Origin: Atopomonas sediminilitoris | GTDB taxonomy: Bacteria > Pseudomonadota > Gammaproteobacteria > Pseudomonadales > Pseudomonadaceae | Assembly: GCF_022601735.1 (NCBI RefSeq) | Contig: NZ_JAKUMM010000003.1 | Coordinates: forward strand, 124,001-188,000 | Length of the DNA stretch: 64,000 bases | Direction of reading: 5' to 3' | Shown: piece after piece, positions 18,078-26,533 of the stretch | How positions within the stretch are numbered: position 1 is the stretch's first letter | Layout: the number at the start of each line of letters is the position of its first letter | The notes under the pieces: model-generated | The model's input: only the letters and a program-made list of their open reading frames with translations | Told to the model about the DNA's origin: nothing | Database searches by the model: none | Translations under genes and position numbers: made by a program

Positions 18078-19229
18078 TTAATGTCGGCGGTCTAATAGAT
18101 TGACCAACAAGCGATCGGGCAAGCCCCACAACCACTGTTTCAGTCGATCCGTGCGCGAGCGCGCCAACCAAGCGTCCAGCTGCACGTCATGGCTTTGCTC
18201 ACAATCGGCTTGCAGCATGTCACTGACTTGCCGCACCAGCGCTGGATCAAGGCTCTCAAGGTTGGCGTCGAGATTAAACAGCAGGCCCCAGTAATCGAAA
18301 TTGCACGAACCAATGCTGACCCAGTCATCTACCCACACGGCTTTGAGGTGCAAAAACCGCGGCTGGTACTCATAAATCTGCACACCGGCCTTGAGCAAAC
18401 GGCGGTAGTAACGCTGCCCAGCGTAGCGCACGGGCGGATGATCGGTATGCGCGCTCGTAAGCAACAAGCGCACCGCTACCCCGCGCTTAGCCGCCTTGAT
18501 CAGCTGCCGACGTACCGACCAGGTGGGTAAGAAGTACGGTGTCGCAATACAGATCTGTTGCTGAGCCAATTTCAGTCGCTGCAACAGGCTATGCAGGATA
18601 TCGCCTTGGCGCTCATAACCGGCAAAGGCAACGCGCCCCATGCCGGCACCGGCAGCAGGCCACCATGGCCGACGCGCACGGCGCAAGGCGCGCCAGGACA
18701 GCCCCGGCGTCTCATCCCAATGTTCATCAAACAAGCGTTGCCAATCAACCAGCACAGGCCCGGTGATCTGCACCATGACCTCATGCCACTGACGCGGCCA
18801 CGGTTCTGGCGTCCAAAACTCATCGGTGGCCCCCATGCCGCCGACAAAACCGGTGCTTTGATCAATCAGGAGTAATTTACGGTGATCCCGCTGCACATTA
18901 TTGAGCCCACGCCGCCAGCGCAGCGGATTAAACCAGCGCAATTGCACACCGGCCGCGAGCAAGCGCTCGCGCCACGTTTGCCCTAAACGGCGACTGCCCA
19001 AGGCATCCAACTGCAAGCGCACGCGAACACCGTGCTCAGCTTGATGACACAACACATTCAGCAATGCACTGGCGCACAGGCCGTCTTCCAGCAGATACAA
19101 ACAGATATCGATGCTGCGCTGTGCGCCTTGTAGCACCGACAAAATGCGCGGCATAAAGCACGGCCCATCGATCAACAACTCAAACTGATTATCGTTGCGC
19201 CAAGGCAGCAAAGGGGCATCGATGGGCAT
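18078..19229 (-). CDS. Phospholipase D-family cardiolipin synthase, ClsB-like
   Basis: 383 residues with two HKD motifs. The first, DHRKLLLIDQSTGFVGG near residue 115, has H, K and D. The second, HLKAVWVDDWVSIGSCNFD near residue 305, is also intact. There is no N-terminal membrane anchor, which points to the ClsB-type subgroup rather than ClsA. The likely reaction is transphosphatidylation between phospholipids, giving cardiolipin. It lies 1 bp after the YceI gene stop, so the two are likely co-transcribed. Other PLD activities cannot be excluded. Confidence 0.87.
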   Translation of the reverse strand: MPIDAPLLPWRNDNQFELLIDGPCFMPRILSVLQGAQRSIDICLYLLEDGLCASALLNVLCHQAEHGVRVRLQLDALGSRRLGQTWRERLLAAGVQLRWFNPLRWRRGLNNVQRDHRKLLLIDQSTGFVGGMGATDEFWTPEPWPRQWHEVMVQITGPVLVDWQRLFDEHWDETPGLSWRALRRARRPWWPAAGAGMGRVAFAGYERQGDILHSLLQRLKLAQQQICIATPYFLPTWSVRRQLIKAAKRGVAVRLLLTSAHTDHPPVRYAGQRYYRRLLKAGVQIYEYQPRFLHLKAVWVDDWVSIGSCNFDYWGLLFNLDANLESLDPALVRQVSDMLQADCEQSHDVQLDAWLARSRTDRLKQWLWGLPDRLLVNLLDRRH

Positions 19230-19230
19230 A

Positions 19231-19806
19231 TCAGCGCCGAGTAAAGATCAGCACCGCAGTCACCGGCACCGCTGCATTGATGCGGTCGACCCCGCCCAGT
19301 TCAGCCAAAGGCTTTAAGGTAGCGGCCAAGTCCAAGTCATCCATCGACAACACGACCGGAGCCAGCGTCACCACCTGAAAGCGAAAAGCGTCCAAGCGCG
19401 TTACTAATAGCTCGCTGTTTAGCACCACCTGCTGGCCGCCTAATTTGAGGGTCAGCGGCAGGCGCACCTCTTGTTGCGCGCCGTCCGCCAAGGCCATGAA
19501 ATGGCTGGTGTCTAACGCTGCAGTGATCGTCGCCTCGGGATACTGGGCTATCTGGAACACCCGCCGGCGCAGCTCAGCGTCGCGCTGCGGCACGTTAGTG
19601 CTCACGGTTTCTAACTCAACACGCACCGTGGCCGCACCGGCCTCTTCAACCACACCGTGCAACTTCAGAAAACGGCTGACATCGGCAACCTGACCGGCAT
19701 GGCTGGCAACAAAGCTAATGCGTGAGGACTCGCTGTCTAAGTACCAGCGCGCTTGAGCCGCAGTCGTTAAGCCCAGTAGCAACAAGAGCATGAAAAAGCG
19801 TGGCAT
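19231..19806 (-). CDS. YceI-family periplasmic protein
   Basis: 191 residues. The signal peptide (MPRFFMLLLLLGLTTAAQA) is followed by the lipocalin-like YceI barrel: YLDSESSRISFVASHAG and the conserved RDAELRRRVFQIAQYPEATI. YceI proteins bind isoprenoid or polyprenoid lipids in the periplasm. It is directly upstream of the ClsB-like gene and downstream of a small membrane protein and a serine hydrolase on the same strand. Confidence 0.88.
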   Translation of the reverse strand: MPRFFMLLLLLGLTTAAQARWYLDSESSRISFVASHAGQVADVSRFLKLHGVVEEAGAATVRVELETVSTNVPQRDAELRRRVFQIAQYPEATITAALDTSHFMALADGAQQEVRLPLTLKLGGQQVVLNSELLVTRLDAFRFQVVTLAPVVLSMDDLDLAATLKPLAELGGVDRINAAVPVTAVLIFTRR

Positions 19807-19831
19807 CTTCTTATCCTGCTTAAGCTAACGG

Positions 19832-20155
19832 TTACGGGGTTTGCAGCTGACAACCTTGGCGCTCGCCCAACCAGCGTGCCGTGTGGGTACGGCCCATGCC
19901 TTCGGCCGTCACGTGACGGTTTGTCTCATCCACCGACAGGCGCTTAAGCGGCAACCATTGCCGTGTAAAGCCTGCGCAATAGTCCGCGCTATAACCTGCC
20001 GTAAACCGGCACGAGCAATACTCTTTGGCCGTGTAGGCCGGCAAAATATCGGGAAACGCTGCCAAGTGCTGACGGTTTTGCCAGCCCCAAACACTGCCCA
20101 GCAACACCACAACCAGCAAAAACAGGCCAAAACCTTTAGCCAATAGCTTCAACAT
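19832..20155 (-). CDS. Small single-pass membrane protein, unknown
   Basis: 107 residues. One N-terminal membrane helix (about 5-25) precedes a periplasmic part with paired cysteines (EYCSCRF and DYCAGF), possibly disulphide bonded. I do not recognise the family. The start at 20155 was chosen because the helix follows it directly and AAGGAGG lies just upstream; the longer open frame enters the serine hydrolase gene. It lies 10 bp after that gene, which suggests a shared function in the envelope. Confidence 0.72.
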   Translation of the reverse strand: MLKLLAKGFGLFLLVVVLLGSVWGWQNRQHLAAFPDILPAYTAKEYCSCRFTAGYSADYCAGFTRQWLPLKRLSVDETNRHVTAEGMGRTHTARWLGERQGCQLQTP

Positions 20156-20165
20156 ATCGGCCTCC

Positions 20166-21263
20166 TTAAGGCTTTGCGGCAGCAAAAGCTGCCCGTACGT
20201 GACGTAACAAGGTGTTGTGCTGGTAGCTGCCGTCACGATCATCGGCATAGCGCACCACAATCAAACCATCACTCGGTAAAACCGTCAGGGATTGCCCCCA
20301 ATGCCCAAGCCCAGCAAAGGCATCCGTTGGCGCATCCGGCCAAGCACGTTGGCCCTGTAACTCAGCATTCAACCACCAATGCCCACCGGGCAACGCTTCA
20401 GCGGGTTGCGTTTGCGTGGCATGTTCAAACAAGGTGCGATTGAACTTAACCCACTCAGGCGCCAGCAACTGTTGATCTTGCCAGCGACCATCGCGCTGCA
20501 TCAGCAAGCCTAAGCGCGCCAAGTCACGCGCGGTCATATAGGCGTAAGACGAAGCCACATACGTACCGCTGGCGTCAGCCTCAAAACTGACATGGCGCAT
20601 GCCCAAGGGGTTAAACAAAGCCTCCCACGGGTAATCGGCGTAACGCTCAGCCAAGGGCTGCTTCAGCGCAGCACCGAGCAGATTACTGTCACCGCTGGAG
20701 TAGCTGTGGCGTATGCCCGGCTTAACCCCCTGCGGATGCGCAGCGGTGAAAGCGGCCATGTCTTGGCGACCACGGGTATACAGCATGGCGACGACAGAGG
20801 ATTTCAGCGGTGCGTATTCGTAGTCCTCGGCCCAGTCCAAGCCCGAGGCCCAGTGCAACAAATGACGATAGGTAATCTGCGGATGCGCCTTGAGCGGCGG
20901 GTAATGCTCCGACACCGACTGATCCAAGCTCAACACGCCTTGCTGCTGCGCCACGCCGAGCACAGTCGCCCAAACGCTTTTGCTCACTGACCACAACAAA
21001 TGCGGGGTTTGCGCGCTGTTTTCACCCGCGTAGCGCTCGTAAACGATTTCGCCGTCTTTGATCACCAGTAACGCATCGGTGCGCACCCCGGTGCGGGCTG
21101 CATCATCGCGCTCAGGGAAGGCATACGCCTGTAATGCTTGAACACGTTCGGCGGCCACCGGCAACGCCACGACCCACTCGGGCACGGGCCAGCGCTCTTC
21201 GGCGGATACAGCACTGGTGACCAAGCTGGCCAACAGTAGGGTGCAGTGCAACAGGGCTCTCAT
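20166..21263 (-). CDS. Periplasmic serine hydrolase, class C beta-lactamase family
   Basis: 365 residues. A signal peptide ends near VSA (residue 21). The catalytic SxxK is SVSK at residues 92-95. The YxN motif appears as YSS (about 188-190) and the third motif region as GHWGQ near residue 318. The family includes beta-lactamases, esterases and D-aminopeptidases. The overall match is to the 6-aminohexanoate-dimer-hydrolase/esterase type (HLLHWASGLDW). Antibiotic hydrolysis is not implied. It is followed closely by the small membrane protein gene. Confidence 0.86.
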   Translation of the reverse strand: MRALLHCTLLLASLVTSAVSAEERWPVPEWVVALPVAAERVQALQAYAFPERDDAARTGVRTDALLVIKDGEIVYERYAGENSAQTPHLLWSVSKSVWATVLGVAQQQGVLSLDQSVSEHYPPLKAHPQITYRHLLHWASGLDWAEDYEYAPLKSSVVAMLYTRGRQDMAAFTAAHPQGVKPGIRHSYSSGDSNLLGAALKQPLAERYADYPWEALFNPLGMRHVSFEADASGTYVASSYAYMTARDLARLGLLMQRDGRWQDQQLLAPEWVKFNRTLFEHATQTQPAEALPGGHWWLNAELQGQRAWPDAPTDAFAGLGHWGQSLTVLPSDGLIVVRYADDRDGSYQHNTLLRHVRAAFAAAKP

Positions 21264-21364
21264 GCGATGTCCTTCTTATTGTCTAAACGCAAGCGAGCAG
21301 AAGGTAGCACGAGAGCCATAGGGCAATCATTACCGTAAAGAAAACCCTTCTCGCGCTGCACGAA

Positions 21365-22261
21365 TTACTGCACGCGATCAAGACCAAGGCTCTGGCGCGC
21401 CTTTTCCAGCCGGGTATCGCGAGCTTTTTGCGCAAACGACAACAACGCTTGGTCACGCGTCCACAGAGCGGCCGCAGGGTTATCCAGCGCGGCCATGCAC
21501 TGAGCTATCGGCCCGCGCAGGGCGCTGAACTGGCTAAACGCGCCCGCCAGCAAATAGTGTGTATCGGCCTGCCGTGCATCATGCCGAGTTAGCTCTGCAC
21601 AGGCGCTGAGCAGGTTAAGCAGCTGCAGGCGCAAAGGCTCGTCACACTCGGCCCGCTGCAACACACCAAACAGCCAGGCCACGGTGGCGGTCAGCACGTA
21701 TAAATCTTCAATACTGCGAAACGGTTTGACGTACTCATCCCAGCCATCGCCAGGCAACACACGCGCGCGTGCTGCGGCAAAGTGAATCCGTGCATGACCG
21801 ATGTCCGGCATCATCGCCAGCGCCGGCAACAGCTCGACCTGCACCCCGCTTTGATCGCAATCCAGCTCCAGCAGGCGAATTTGCGCCGGCTGCTCGGGGG
21901 CTTCACAGCGCGCGGCGACCAAAACCCACTGCGCGGCATCGGCGGCGGTCACAAAGTCTTTACGCCCATTGAGCTGCTGACCATCCCAGCGGCAGGCCAT
22001 GTCGTTGGGGCGCACACTTTTGTTTTCTGTCACACACAAAGCGCCTAGCCCCTGCGGCGCCGCCGGACACAAGGCGCGCAAGGCCGCTTGGTAACCCGTG
22101 AGAAAAGCCAACCCTGGGGTAGCCGCCGTTTTGCCGCCCAACAAGGCCAAAGCCAACGGCGAATGGCTCGGTAACTGCGCCAGCAGTTGCTCGTAGCACA
22201 CGCCAAGCCCTTGATCTGCTGAGACTATGCCGCGGTTTTGCAGCCAGCTTGCCCAATCCAT
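21365..22261 (-). CDS. Acyl-CoA dehydrogenase-like protein
   Basis: 298 residues, shorter than a typical acyl-CoA dehydrogenase (about 380). It retains the mid-domain pattern (MACRWDGQQLNGRKDFVTAADAAQWVLVAAR) and a helical C-terminal domain (about 190-295). The N-terminal helical domain looks shortened, so FAD and substrate binding may be altered. It is divergent from olsBA and shares the PHO-box-bearing intergenic region, so it may take part in the same membrane-lipid response; that is an inference. ATG 22261 has GGGGGA just upstream. Confidence 0.75.
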   Translation of the reverse strand: MDWASWLQNRGIVSADQGLGVCYEQLLAQLPSHSPLALALLGGKTAATPGLAFLTGYQAALRALCPAAPQGLGALCVTENKSVRPNDMACRWDGQQLNGRKDFVTAADAAQWVLVAARCEAPEQPAQIRLLELDCDQSGVQVELLPALAMMPDIGHARIHFAAARARVLPGDGWDEYVKPFRSIEDLYVLTATVAWLFGVLQRAECDEPLRLQLLNLLSACAELTRHDARQADTHYLLAGAFSQFSALRGPIAQCMAALDNPAAALWTRDQALLSFAQKARDTRLEKARQSLGLDRVQ

Positions 22262-22271
22262 CGTATCCCCC

Positions 22272-22311
22272 TTGTCACACAATGATCACAGCCTAGTCAC
22301 AGGGCTGACAC
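22272..22311 (+). promoter_or_regulatory. Four-unit PHO-box-like array upstream of olsBA
   Basis: Four 7-mers occur at exact 11-bp spacing: TTGTCAC, TGATCAC, TAGTCAC and CTGACAC (starts 22272, 22283, 22294, 22305). PhoB binds direct repeats of CTGTCAT/C separated by 4 bp, and the spacing here fits exactly. It lies about 75 bp before the olsB start. Ornithine-lipid synthesis is known to be induced by phosphate limitation through PhoB in Pseudomonas. Confidence 0.75.
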
Positions 22312-22383
22312 GCCGTGCTTCTAGCGTTCGAAGTGCATAAACCATAAGCCGTTTCAACGGCGCTCGTTCAGGAGAGTACCGCC

Positions 22384-23142
22384 ATGTCAGCAACCTCGTA
22401 TGCCGCCACAGCCAGTAACCCCGCGCGCCGTTTGCAGTGTGTGGAACTACTAACCCAGGCGCAACTGCAAGAGGCGCAAGCACTGCGCTACCGCGTGTTC
22501 AGCGAAGAGTATCAAGCCAAATTAAGCGGCGCCGAAGCCGGTTTAGATAGCGACCGCTTTGATCCGGCCTGCCGCCACATCGGCGTGCGCGATCAGGCCA
22601 GCGGCGCCTTGGTCGCCACCACGCGTTTGTTGGATTCCCGTGCGGCGCAAACCTTAGGCCATTTCTACAGTGAGCAAGAATTCAACTTGCAGGGCTTAAG
22701 CCAGCTGGACGGCCCGATTCTAGAGTTAGGCCGCACCTGTGTCGCCAGCGAGTACCGTAACGGCGCCACCATCGCCGTGCTATGGGCCGGCTTGGCGGAG
22801 ATCCTTAACAGCGGCAACTACCGTTACCTGATGGGCTGCGCCAGCATTCCCATGCGGGATGGCGGCGTGCAAGCGCATGCAGTGATGCAACGAATCCGCA
22901 GCCGCTACCTATGCCACGAGCACCTGCGTGCCGAACCGCGCCGCGAGCTGCCGCACCTCAATCTGGGCGATAACGTCACCGCCGAAGTGCCTGCCCTGCT
23001 CAAAGCGTACTTACGCTTAGGCGCAAAGATTTGCGGCGAGCCGGCTTGGGATGAAGACTTCCAAGTCGCCGACGTATTTATCCTGCTCAAACGCGAAGAT
23101 TTGTGCCCACGTTACGCACGCCACTTTAAGGCGGCTGTGTGA
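22384..23142 (+). CDS. olsB: L-ornithine N-alpha-acyltransferase (first step of ornithine-lipid synthesis)
   Basis: 252 residues of the GNAT/OlsB family. It transfers a 3-hydroxyacyl group from acyl carrier protein to ornithine, giving lyso-ornithine lipid. The family signature is visible: [14 protein letters not shown] near residue 36, [15 protein letters not shown] near 118, and [11 protein letters not shown] near 158. It overlaps olsA at the stop and is preceded by PHO-box-like repeats. GGAGAG precedes the ATG by about 7 nt. Ornithine lipids replace phospholipids when phosphate is scarce. Confidence 0.93.
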   Translation: MSATSYAATASNPARRLQCVELLTQAQLQEAQALRYRVFSEEYQAKLSGAEAGLDSDRFDPACRHIGVRDQASGALVATTRLLDSRAAQTLGHFYSEQEFNLQGLSQLDGPILELGRTCVASEYRNGATIAVLWAGLAEILNSGNYRYLMGCASIPMRDGGVQAHAVMQRIRSRYLCHEHLRAEPRRELPHLNLGDNVTAEVPALLKAYLRLGAKICGEPAWDEDFQVADVFILLKREDLCPRYARHFKAAV

Positions 23143-24002
23143 TGGATGCGCTGATGGGTTATCTGCGGTTGGCATGGCGCGTGCCGCGCTTGCTGGCGTG
23201 GACCGTGGTCGGACTGCTGCTGGCTACCTTAGTCAGCCTAAGCCAAGGGTTGCGCCAGCCGTTATCGCTGGCTCAGCGCCAAGGCCTTACACAGTTTTGG
23301 TTACGCGGTTTGTGTGCGTGCCTGCCCCTGCGGATTCAGCGCCACGGCCTGCCCAGTCATGTACCAGCGCTGTGGTTGAGCAATCATGTGTCGTGGCTTG
23401 ATATCGCGGTGCTTGGCAGCTGCACCCCGCTGACGTTTTTATCCAAAGCAGAAGTGCGCCACTGGCCCATCATTGGCTGGCTCGCCGAGCAAGCCGGCAC
23501 GTTGTTTATTCAACGCGGCAGCGGTGACGCCCAAGCGCTCACGCAGGTGATCGGCGAGCGACTAAGCCTAGGGCAGTCCGTTTTAGTCTTCCCTGAAGGC
23601 ACCACCACGGATGGGCGTAGCGTGCGCACCTTTCATTCGCGCTTATTAAGTTGCCGCGATGGCAACAACAGCCCGATTCAGTTGGCGGCAGTGCGTTACC
23701 GCCGTGATGGCGCGCGCGACGACTTAGCCCCCTTCATTGGTGACGACGCCCTGCACACGCACTTGTGGCGCTTGCTGCAAGCCCCGTGCACCGAGGTGCA
23801 GCTGCAACTGTTAGCTCTAGAAAGGCCCGCTGACGAGGAAAGCCGCCGTGAACTGGGCAAGCGCTTACAAGCACGGGTGCAACACGCGGTGGAGCATGGC
23901 CCCGCGCGCGACAATATCGTCTGTTATGCCGGCGCTACTGCGGCAGTGACTGCTGATAGTCACGCGGGGTTTGTCCCAGCCAACGGCGGAAGCAACGGCT
24001 AA
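23142..24002 (+). CDS. olsA: Lyso-ornithine lipid O-acyltransferase (PlsC family)
   Basis: 286 residues. It acylates lyso-ornithine lipid to complete ornithine lipid. An N-terminal membrane helix (about 15-38) precedes the acyltransferase motifs NHVSWLD (NHx4D, near residue 85) and FPEGTT (near 150). The ATG overlaps the olsB stop as TGATG; a GTG one codon earlier is also possible. The last 22 codons overlap the 3' end of the convergent AraC gene by 68 bp, so the C-terminal tail after about residue 264 is low-complexity (Ala/Gly/Asn rich) and probably not structural. Confidence 0.92.
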   Translation: MDALMGYLRLAWRVPRLLAWTVVGLLLATLVSLSQGLRQPLSLAQRQGLTQFWLRGLCACLPLRIQRHGLPSHVPALWLSNHVSWLDIAVLGSCTPLTFLSKAEVRHWPIIGWLAEQAGTLFIQRGSGDAQALTQVIGERLSLGQSVLVFPEGTTTDGRSVRTFHSRLLSCRDGNNSPIQLAAVRYRRDGARDDLAPFIGDDALHTHLWRLLQAPCTEVQLQLLALERPADEESRRELGKRLQARVQHAVEHGPARDNIVCYAGATAAVTADSHAGFVPANGGSNG

Positions 24003-24957
24003 AGTTGGATGCATCCTGATACCCCAGCTGCTCGGCAATGCGCTGCACACTGAGCTCGCGTTGCCCGAGCAGCCAACAAGCCAATTCTGCGCGCACCTCA
24101 TCCAACAATTGCTGATACGTGACGTGTTCTTCGTGCAGGTGGCGAATCAAGATGCGCGCTGACATGTGCTCACGGTTGGCCATGTCTTCTAAGGTCGGGT
24201 AGCTGCCGTCGCAGCGCAGCAAACGCAAACGCACCCGCTCCGACAAACTACCGCCTTGCTCTAAACGTTGGCGCTGATGCTCACACTGGCGTAACGCCAG
24301 CTGCAAGGTACTGGCATCGGCGCCCATACAGGGTTGCTGCAACAGGCCCACCGGCAACTGTGCCGACAAGGTCTCGGCGGCAAATTCCGTGTGTACAGCC
24401 AAGGCACGGTAGGGCTCGCTGTTGGCTGGCTCAGCAAAAGGCCAACGCAACACAATGTGATCGCGCAGCGGCTGCCCGATCAAGCCTTCTAAAAAGCGTA
24501 AAAACCCGCTGACCAACTGCCCGAGCAAATACTCGCGCAAACTGCCTAGGGCGAGGGTTTCAATAAGAAATAGCTCGCCCGGCACCCGAGCATTGAAGTC
24601 AAAGCGGGCAAAGCCAATGCGCAACGCCGAATAACGCTGCATCAACAACAGCGCCTCGCCCAAGGTCGCACTGGATGCGGCCGCGTAGCCTAAGGCGCCG
24701 TGGGCCGACGCTGGCGTTTGTTGCCCTACCAACACGCCAAGCCATGGGCATTGAGTGAGCGCCAGAGCCCGCATCACCAAACGGCGCATTTGCTCGTAAC
24801 TCAGCTGTTGCGACTCGGTGTGCAAACGCGTCCATTCCAAGCGTGTGCCCTGCAATATCTGCGCTTGGCTGAACTGTCTACGGCGTAACTCAGCACACAA
24901 TAAGCGTGCGTAGACCGGGTGCAGGGCCGGTTGTAACCAGGCTTGCGGGGTATGCAT
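23935..24957 (-). CDS. AraC-family transcriptional regulator, probable alkane-gene regulator
   Basis: 340 residues. The N-terminal arabinose-operon-regulator-like ligand domain (about 15-200, with ALGYAAASSATLGEAL) is of the OruR/ArgR-like AraC type. The C-terminal double HTH (about 240-335) ends with SVQRIAEQLGYQDASNFSRCFRRWLGQTP, a classic AraC signature. It is divergent from the alkane monooxygenase gene, so it likely responds to an alkane or fatty acid and controls alkB-rubA. The ligand is not readable. Its 3' end overlaps olsA by 68 bp. Confidence 0.88.
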   Translation of the reverse strand: MHTPQAWLQPALHPVYARLLCAELRRRQFSQAQILQGTRLEWTRLHTESQQLSYEQMRRLVMRALALTQCPWLGVLVGQQTPASAHGALGYAAASSATLGEALLLMQRYSALRIGFARFDFNARVPGELFLIETLALGSLREYLLGQLVSGFLRFLEGLIGQPLRDHIVLRWPFAEPANSEPYRALAVHTEFAAETLSAQLPVGLLQQPCMGADASTLQLALRQCEHQRQRLEQGGSLSERVRLRLLRCDGSYPTLEDMANREHMSARILIRHLHEEHVTYQQLLDEVRAELACWLLGQRELSVQRIAEQLGYQDASNFSRCFRRWLGQTPRDYQQSLPQ

Positions 24958-25017
24958 ACGTCATCTCTGCCAAAACAAGCTGTCACAATATGACGATATC
25001 TTGCCCACGCCAAGCCT

Positions 25018-25030
25018 ATTGTCGGACAAT
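25018..25030. promoter_or_regulatory. Palindrome in the AraC/alkB intergenic region
   Basis: ATTGTC-G-GACAAT is a perfect 6-1-6 palindrome about 55 bp before alkB. A weaker palindrome, GTCA-N5-TGAC, lies at 24982-24994. Either could be an operator for the divergent AraC regulator; AraC proteins more often use direct repeats, so this is tentative. Confidence 0.35.
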
Positions 25031-25084
25031 TTATGCGCGCATGCTGAGTTCACACCTCACAAGAAGGCCCGACAAGGAGTCCCT

Positions 25085-26281
25085 ATGTTGCATGCCCATC
25101 CCCTGAATCACGGCACCACTTACCGCGACCGTAAACGCTACCTGTGGCTGTTTTCCTTACTTGTCCCTTGCTTGGCCTTAGTCGGTCCAGCTCTGTACGT
25201 TTGGCATAGCCCGAGCTTGTTATGGCTGTGGATTGCGCCGGTGTTTTCTTACGTTGCCATTCCGCTCTTGGATGCGCTGATGGGTGAAGACTTGAGCAAT
25301 CCCCCAGAAGACGCGGTACCGGCGCTTGAGACCGACTCCTACTACCGCTACATCACCTACGCGCTGGTGCCCATTTTATGGCTGAGCTTTATCGTCAACG
25401 TGGCCTTTGTTGGCAGCCATGACTTGCCATGGCATGGCGTGCTGGCAGTAGTGATCAGTGCCGGCGGCACCTGCGGGTTTGGTCTCAACTTAGGCCATGA
25501 GTTGGGGCATAAGAAAAGCAATCTCGAGCGCTGGCTGGCCAAGATCACCTTGTCGCTTGGTTTTTATGGCCACTTTTTTACCGAGCACAATCGCGGTCAT
25601 CACAAAGACGTTGCCACTCCCGCAGATCCAGCGTCTTCGCGCATGGGTGAAAGCATCTACCGCTTTATGTTCCGTGAAATCCCCGGCGGTTTCTTCCGCG
25701 CTTGGGATTTAGAGGCCGACCGCCTAGAACGCTGCGGGCGTTCGGTCTGGAGTCTAGATAACGAAATCCTGCAACCGGCTCTGATCAGCGCCGTGCTGTA
25801 CGGCACCTTGCTAGCCATCTTCGGCATGACCCTGCTGCCCTTCTTACTGTTAACCGCCTTTTGGGGCGCCTATCAGCTGACTTCTGCTAATTACATTGAG
25901 CACTATGGCCTGCTCCGCCAGCAACGCGCTGACGGCCGTTATGAGCATTGCCAGCCGCACCACTCGTGGAACAGCAACCATTTGTTCTCCAACTGGGCGT
26001 TGTTTCATCTGCAACGCCACTCGGATCATCACGCCCACCCGACTCGTCGCTATCAGTCGCTGCGTGATTTCCCAGATCTGCCACGTCTACCCAACGGTTA
26101 TTTCGGCATGTACTTGCTCGCCTACCTGCCGCCGCTGTGGTTCGCGGTGATGAACCCGCGCTTGATCCGCTTAGTTAATGGCGACACCCGCCGTATTAAC
26201 TTTGAGCCGGCCAAGCGCGCACGCTTAATCCGCCAGTATCACTTGGAGCAACAACCTGCAGCTGGCGAGGTGTGTGCATGA
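25085..26281 (+). CDS. alkB: Alkane 1-monooxygenase (membrane di-iron hydroxylase)
   Basis: 398 residues. It hydroxylates the terminal carbon of n-alkanes using electrons from rubredoxin. The eight-histidine di-iron motifs are present: HELGHKK (near 140), EHNRGHHKD (near 168) and LQRHSDHHAHP (near 311), plus the family motif NYIEHYGL (near 270). Six membrane helices surround them. ATG 25085 was chosen for the AAGGAG 5 nt upstream; the frame continues upstream without a good site. It overlaps the rubredoxin gene by 4 bp, giving a compact hydroxylase-rubredoxin operon. The host probably uses medium- or long-chain alkanes. Confidence 0.96.
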   Translation: MLHAHPLNHGTTYRDRKRYLWLFSLLVPCLALVGPALYVWHSPSLLWLWIAPVFSYVAIPLLDALMGEDLSNPPEDAVPALETDSYYRYITYALVPILWLSFIVNVAFVGSHDLPWHGVLAVVISAGGTCGFGLNLGHELGHKKSNLERWLAKITLSLGFYGHFFTEHNRGHHKDVATPADPASSRMGESIYRFMFREIPGGFFRAWDLEADRLERCGRSVWSLDNEILQPALISAVLYGTLLAIFGMTLLPFLLLTAFWGAYQLTSANYIEHYGLLRQQRADGRYEHCQPHHSWNSNHLFSNWALFHLQRHSDHHAHPTRRYQSLRDFPDLPRLPNGYFGMYLLAYLPPLWFAVMNPRLIRLVNGDTRRINFEPAKRARLIRQYHLEQQPAAGEVCA

Positions 26282-26457
26282 TGCGTGGCTACCAGTGCCC
26301 TGACTGCGGCTATGTCTACGACGAGCAGCGGGGTGAACCCCACGAAGGCTATGCTGCTGGCACCCTCTGGGCTGATCTCCCCGAGAGTTTTACCTGCCCA
26401 GATTGCGCCGTGCGCGAGAAGGCTGACTTTATTGAACTCTCCGAACAGCCGTCATAG
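26278..26457 (+). CDS. rubA: Rubredoxin, AlkG/RubA type
   Basis: 59 residues. It is a one-iron electron carrier to alkane monooxygenase. The two Cys pairs are CPDCGYVYDE and CPDCAVREKADF. The second pair is usually followed by Gly (CPxCG); here it is Ala. The core YDEQRGEPHEGYAAGTLWADLPESF is typical. The start overlaps the alkB stop (ATGA), with a second ATG immediately following. Rubredoxin reductase is not in the window. Confidence 0.94.
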   Translation: MMRGYQCPDCGYVYDEQRGEPHEGYAAGTLWADLPESFTCPDCAVREKADFIELSEQPS

Positions 26458-26473
26458 ACACCCGTCTTTAGCC

Positions 26474-26524
26474 CCCCCATCAACACACAACGCAGGCTTG
26501 GCCTGCGTTGTGTGTTGATGGGGG
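26474..26524. terminator. 24-bp perfect inverted repeat between convergent rubA and a membrane-protein gene
   Basis: The left arm 26474-26497 is exactly complementary to 26501-26524, leaving a 3-nt loop. The stem ends in five G-C pairs. There is no U tract on either strand, so it is not a textbook intrinsic terminator, although it must form a very stable hairpin at the 3' end of both transcripts. Confidence 0.6.
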
Positions 26525-26533
26525 CAACCATTG

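Noticed and set aside
20166..21263. Antibiotic-resistance beta-lactamase
   Set aside because: SxxK is present, but the second motif is YSS and the overall pattern fits esterase/amidase-type serine hydrolases.
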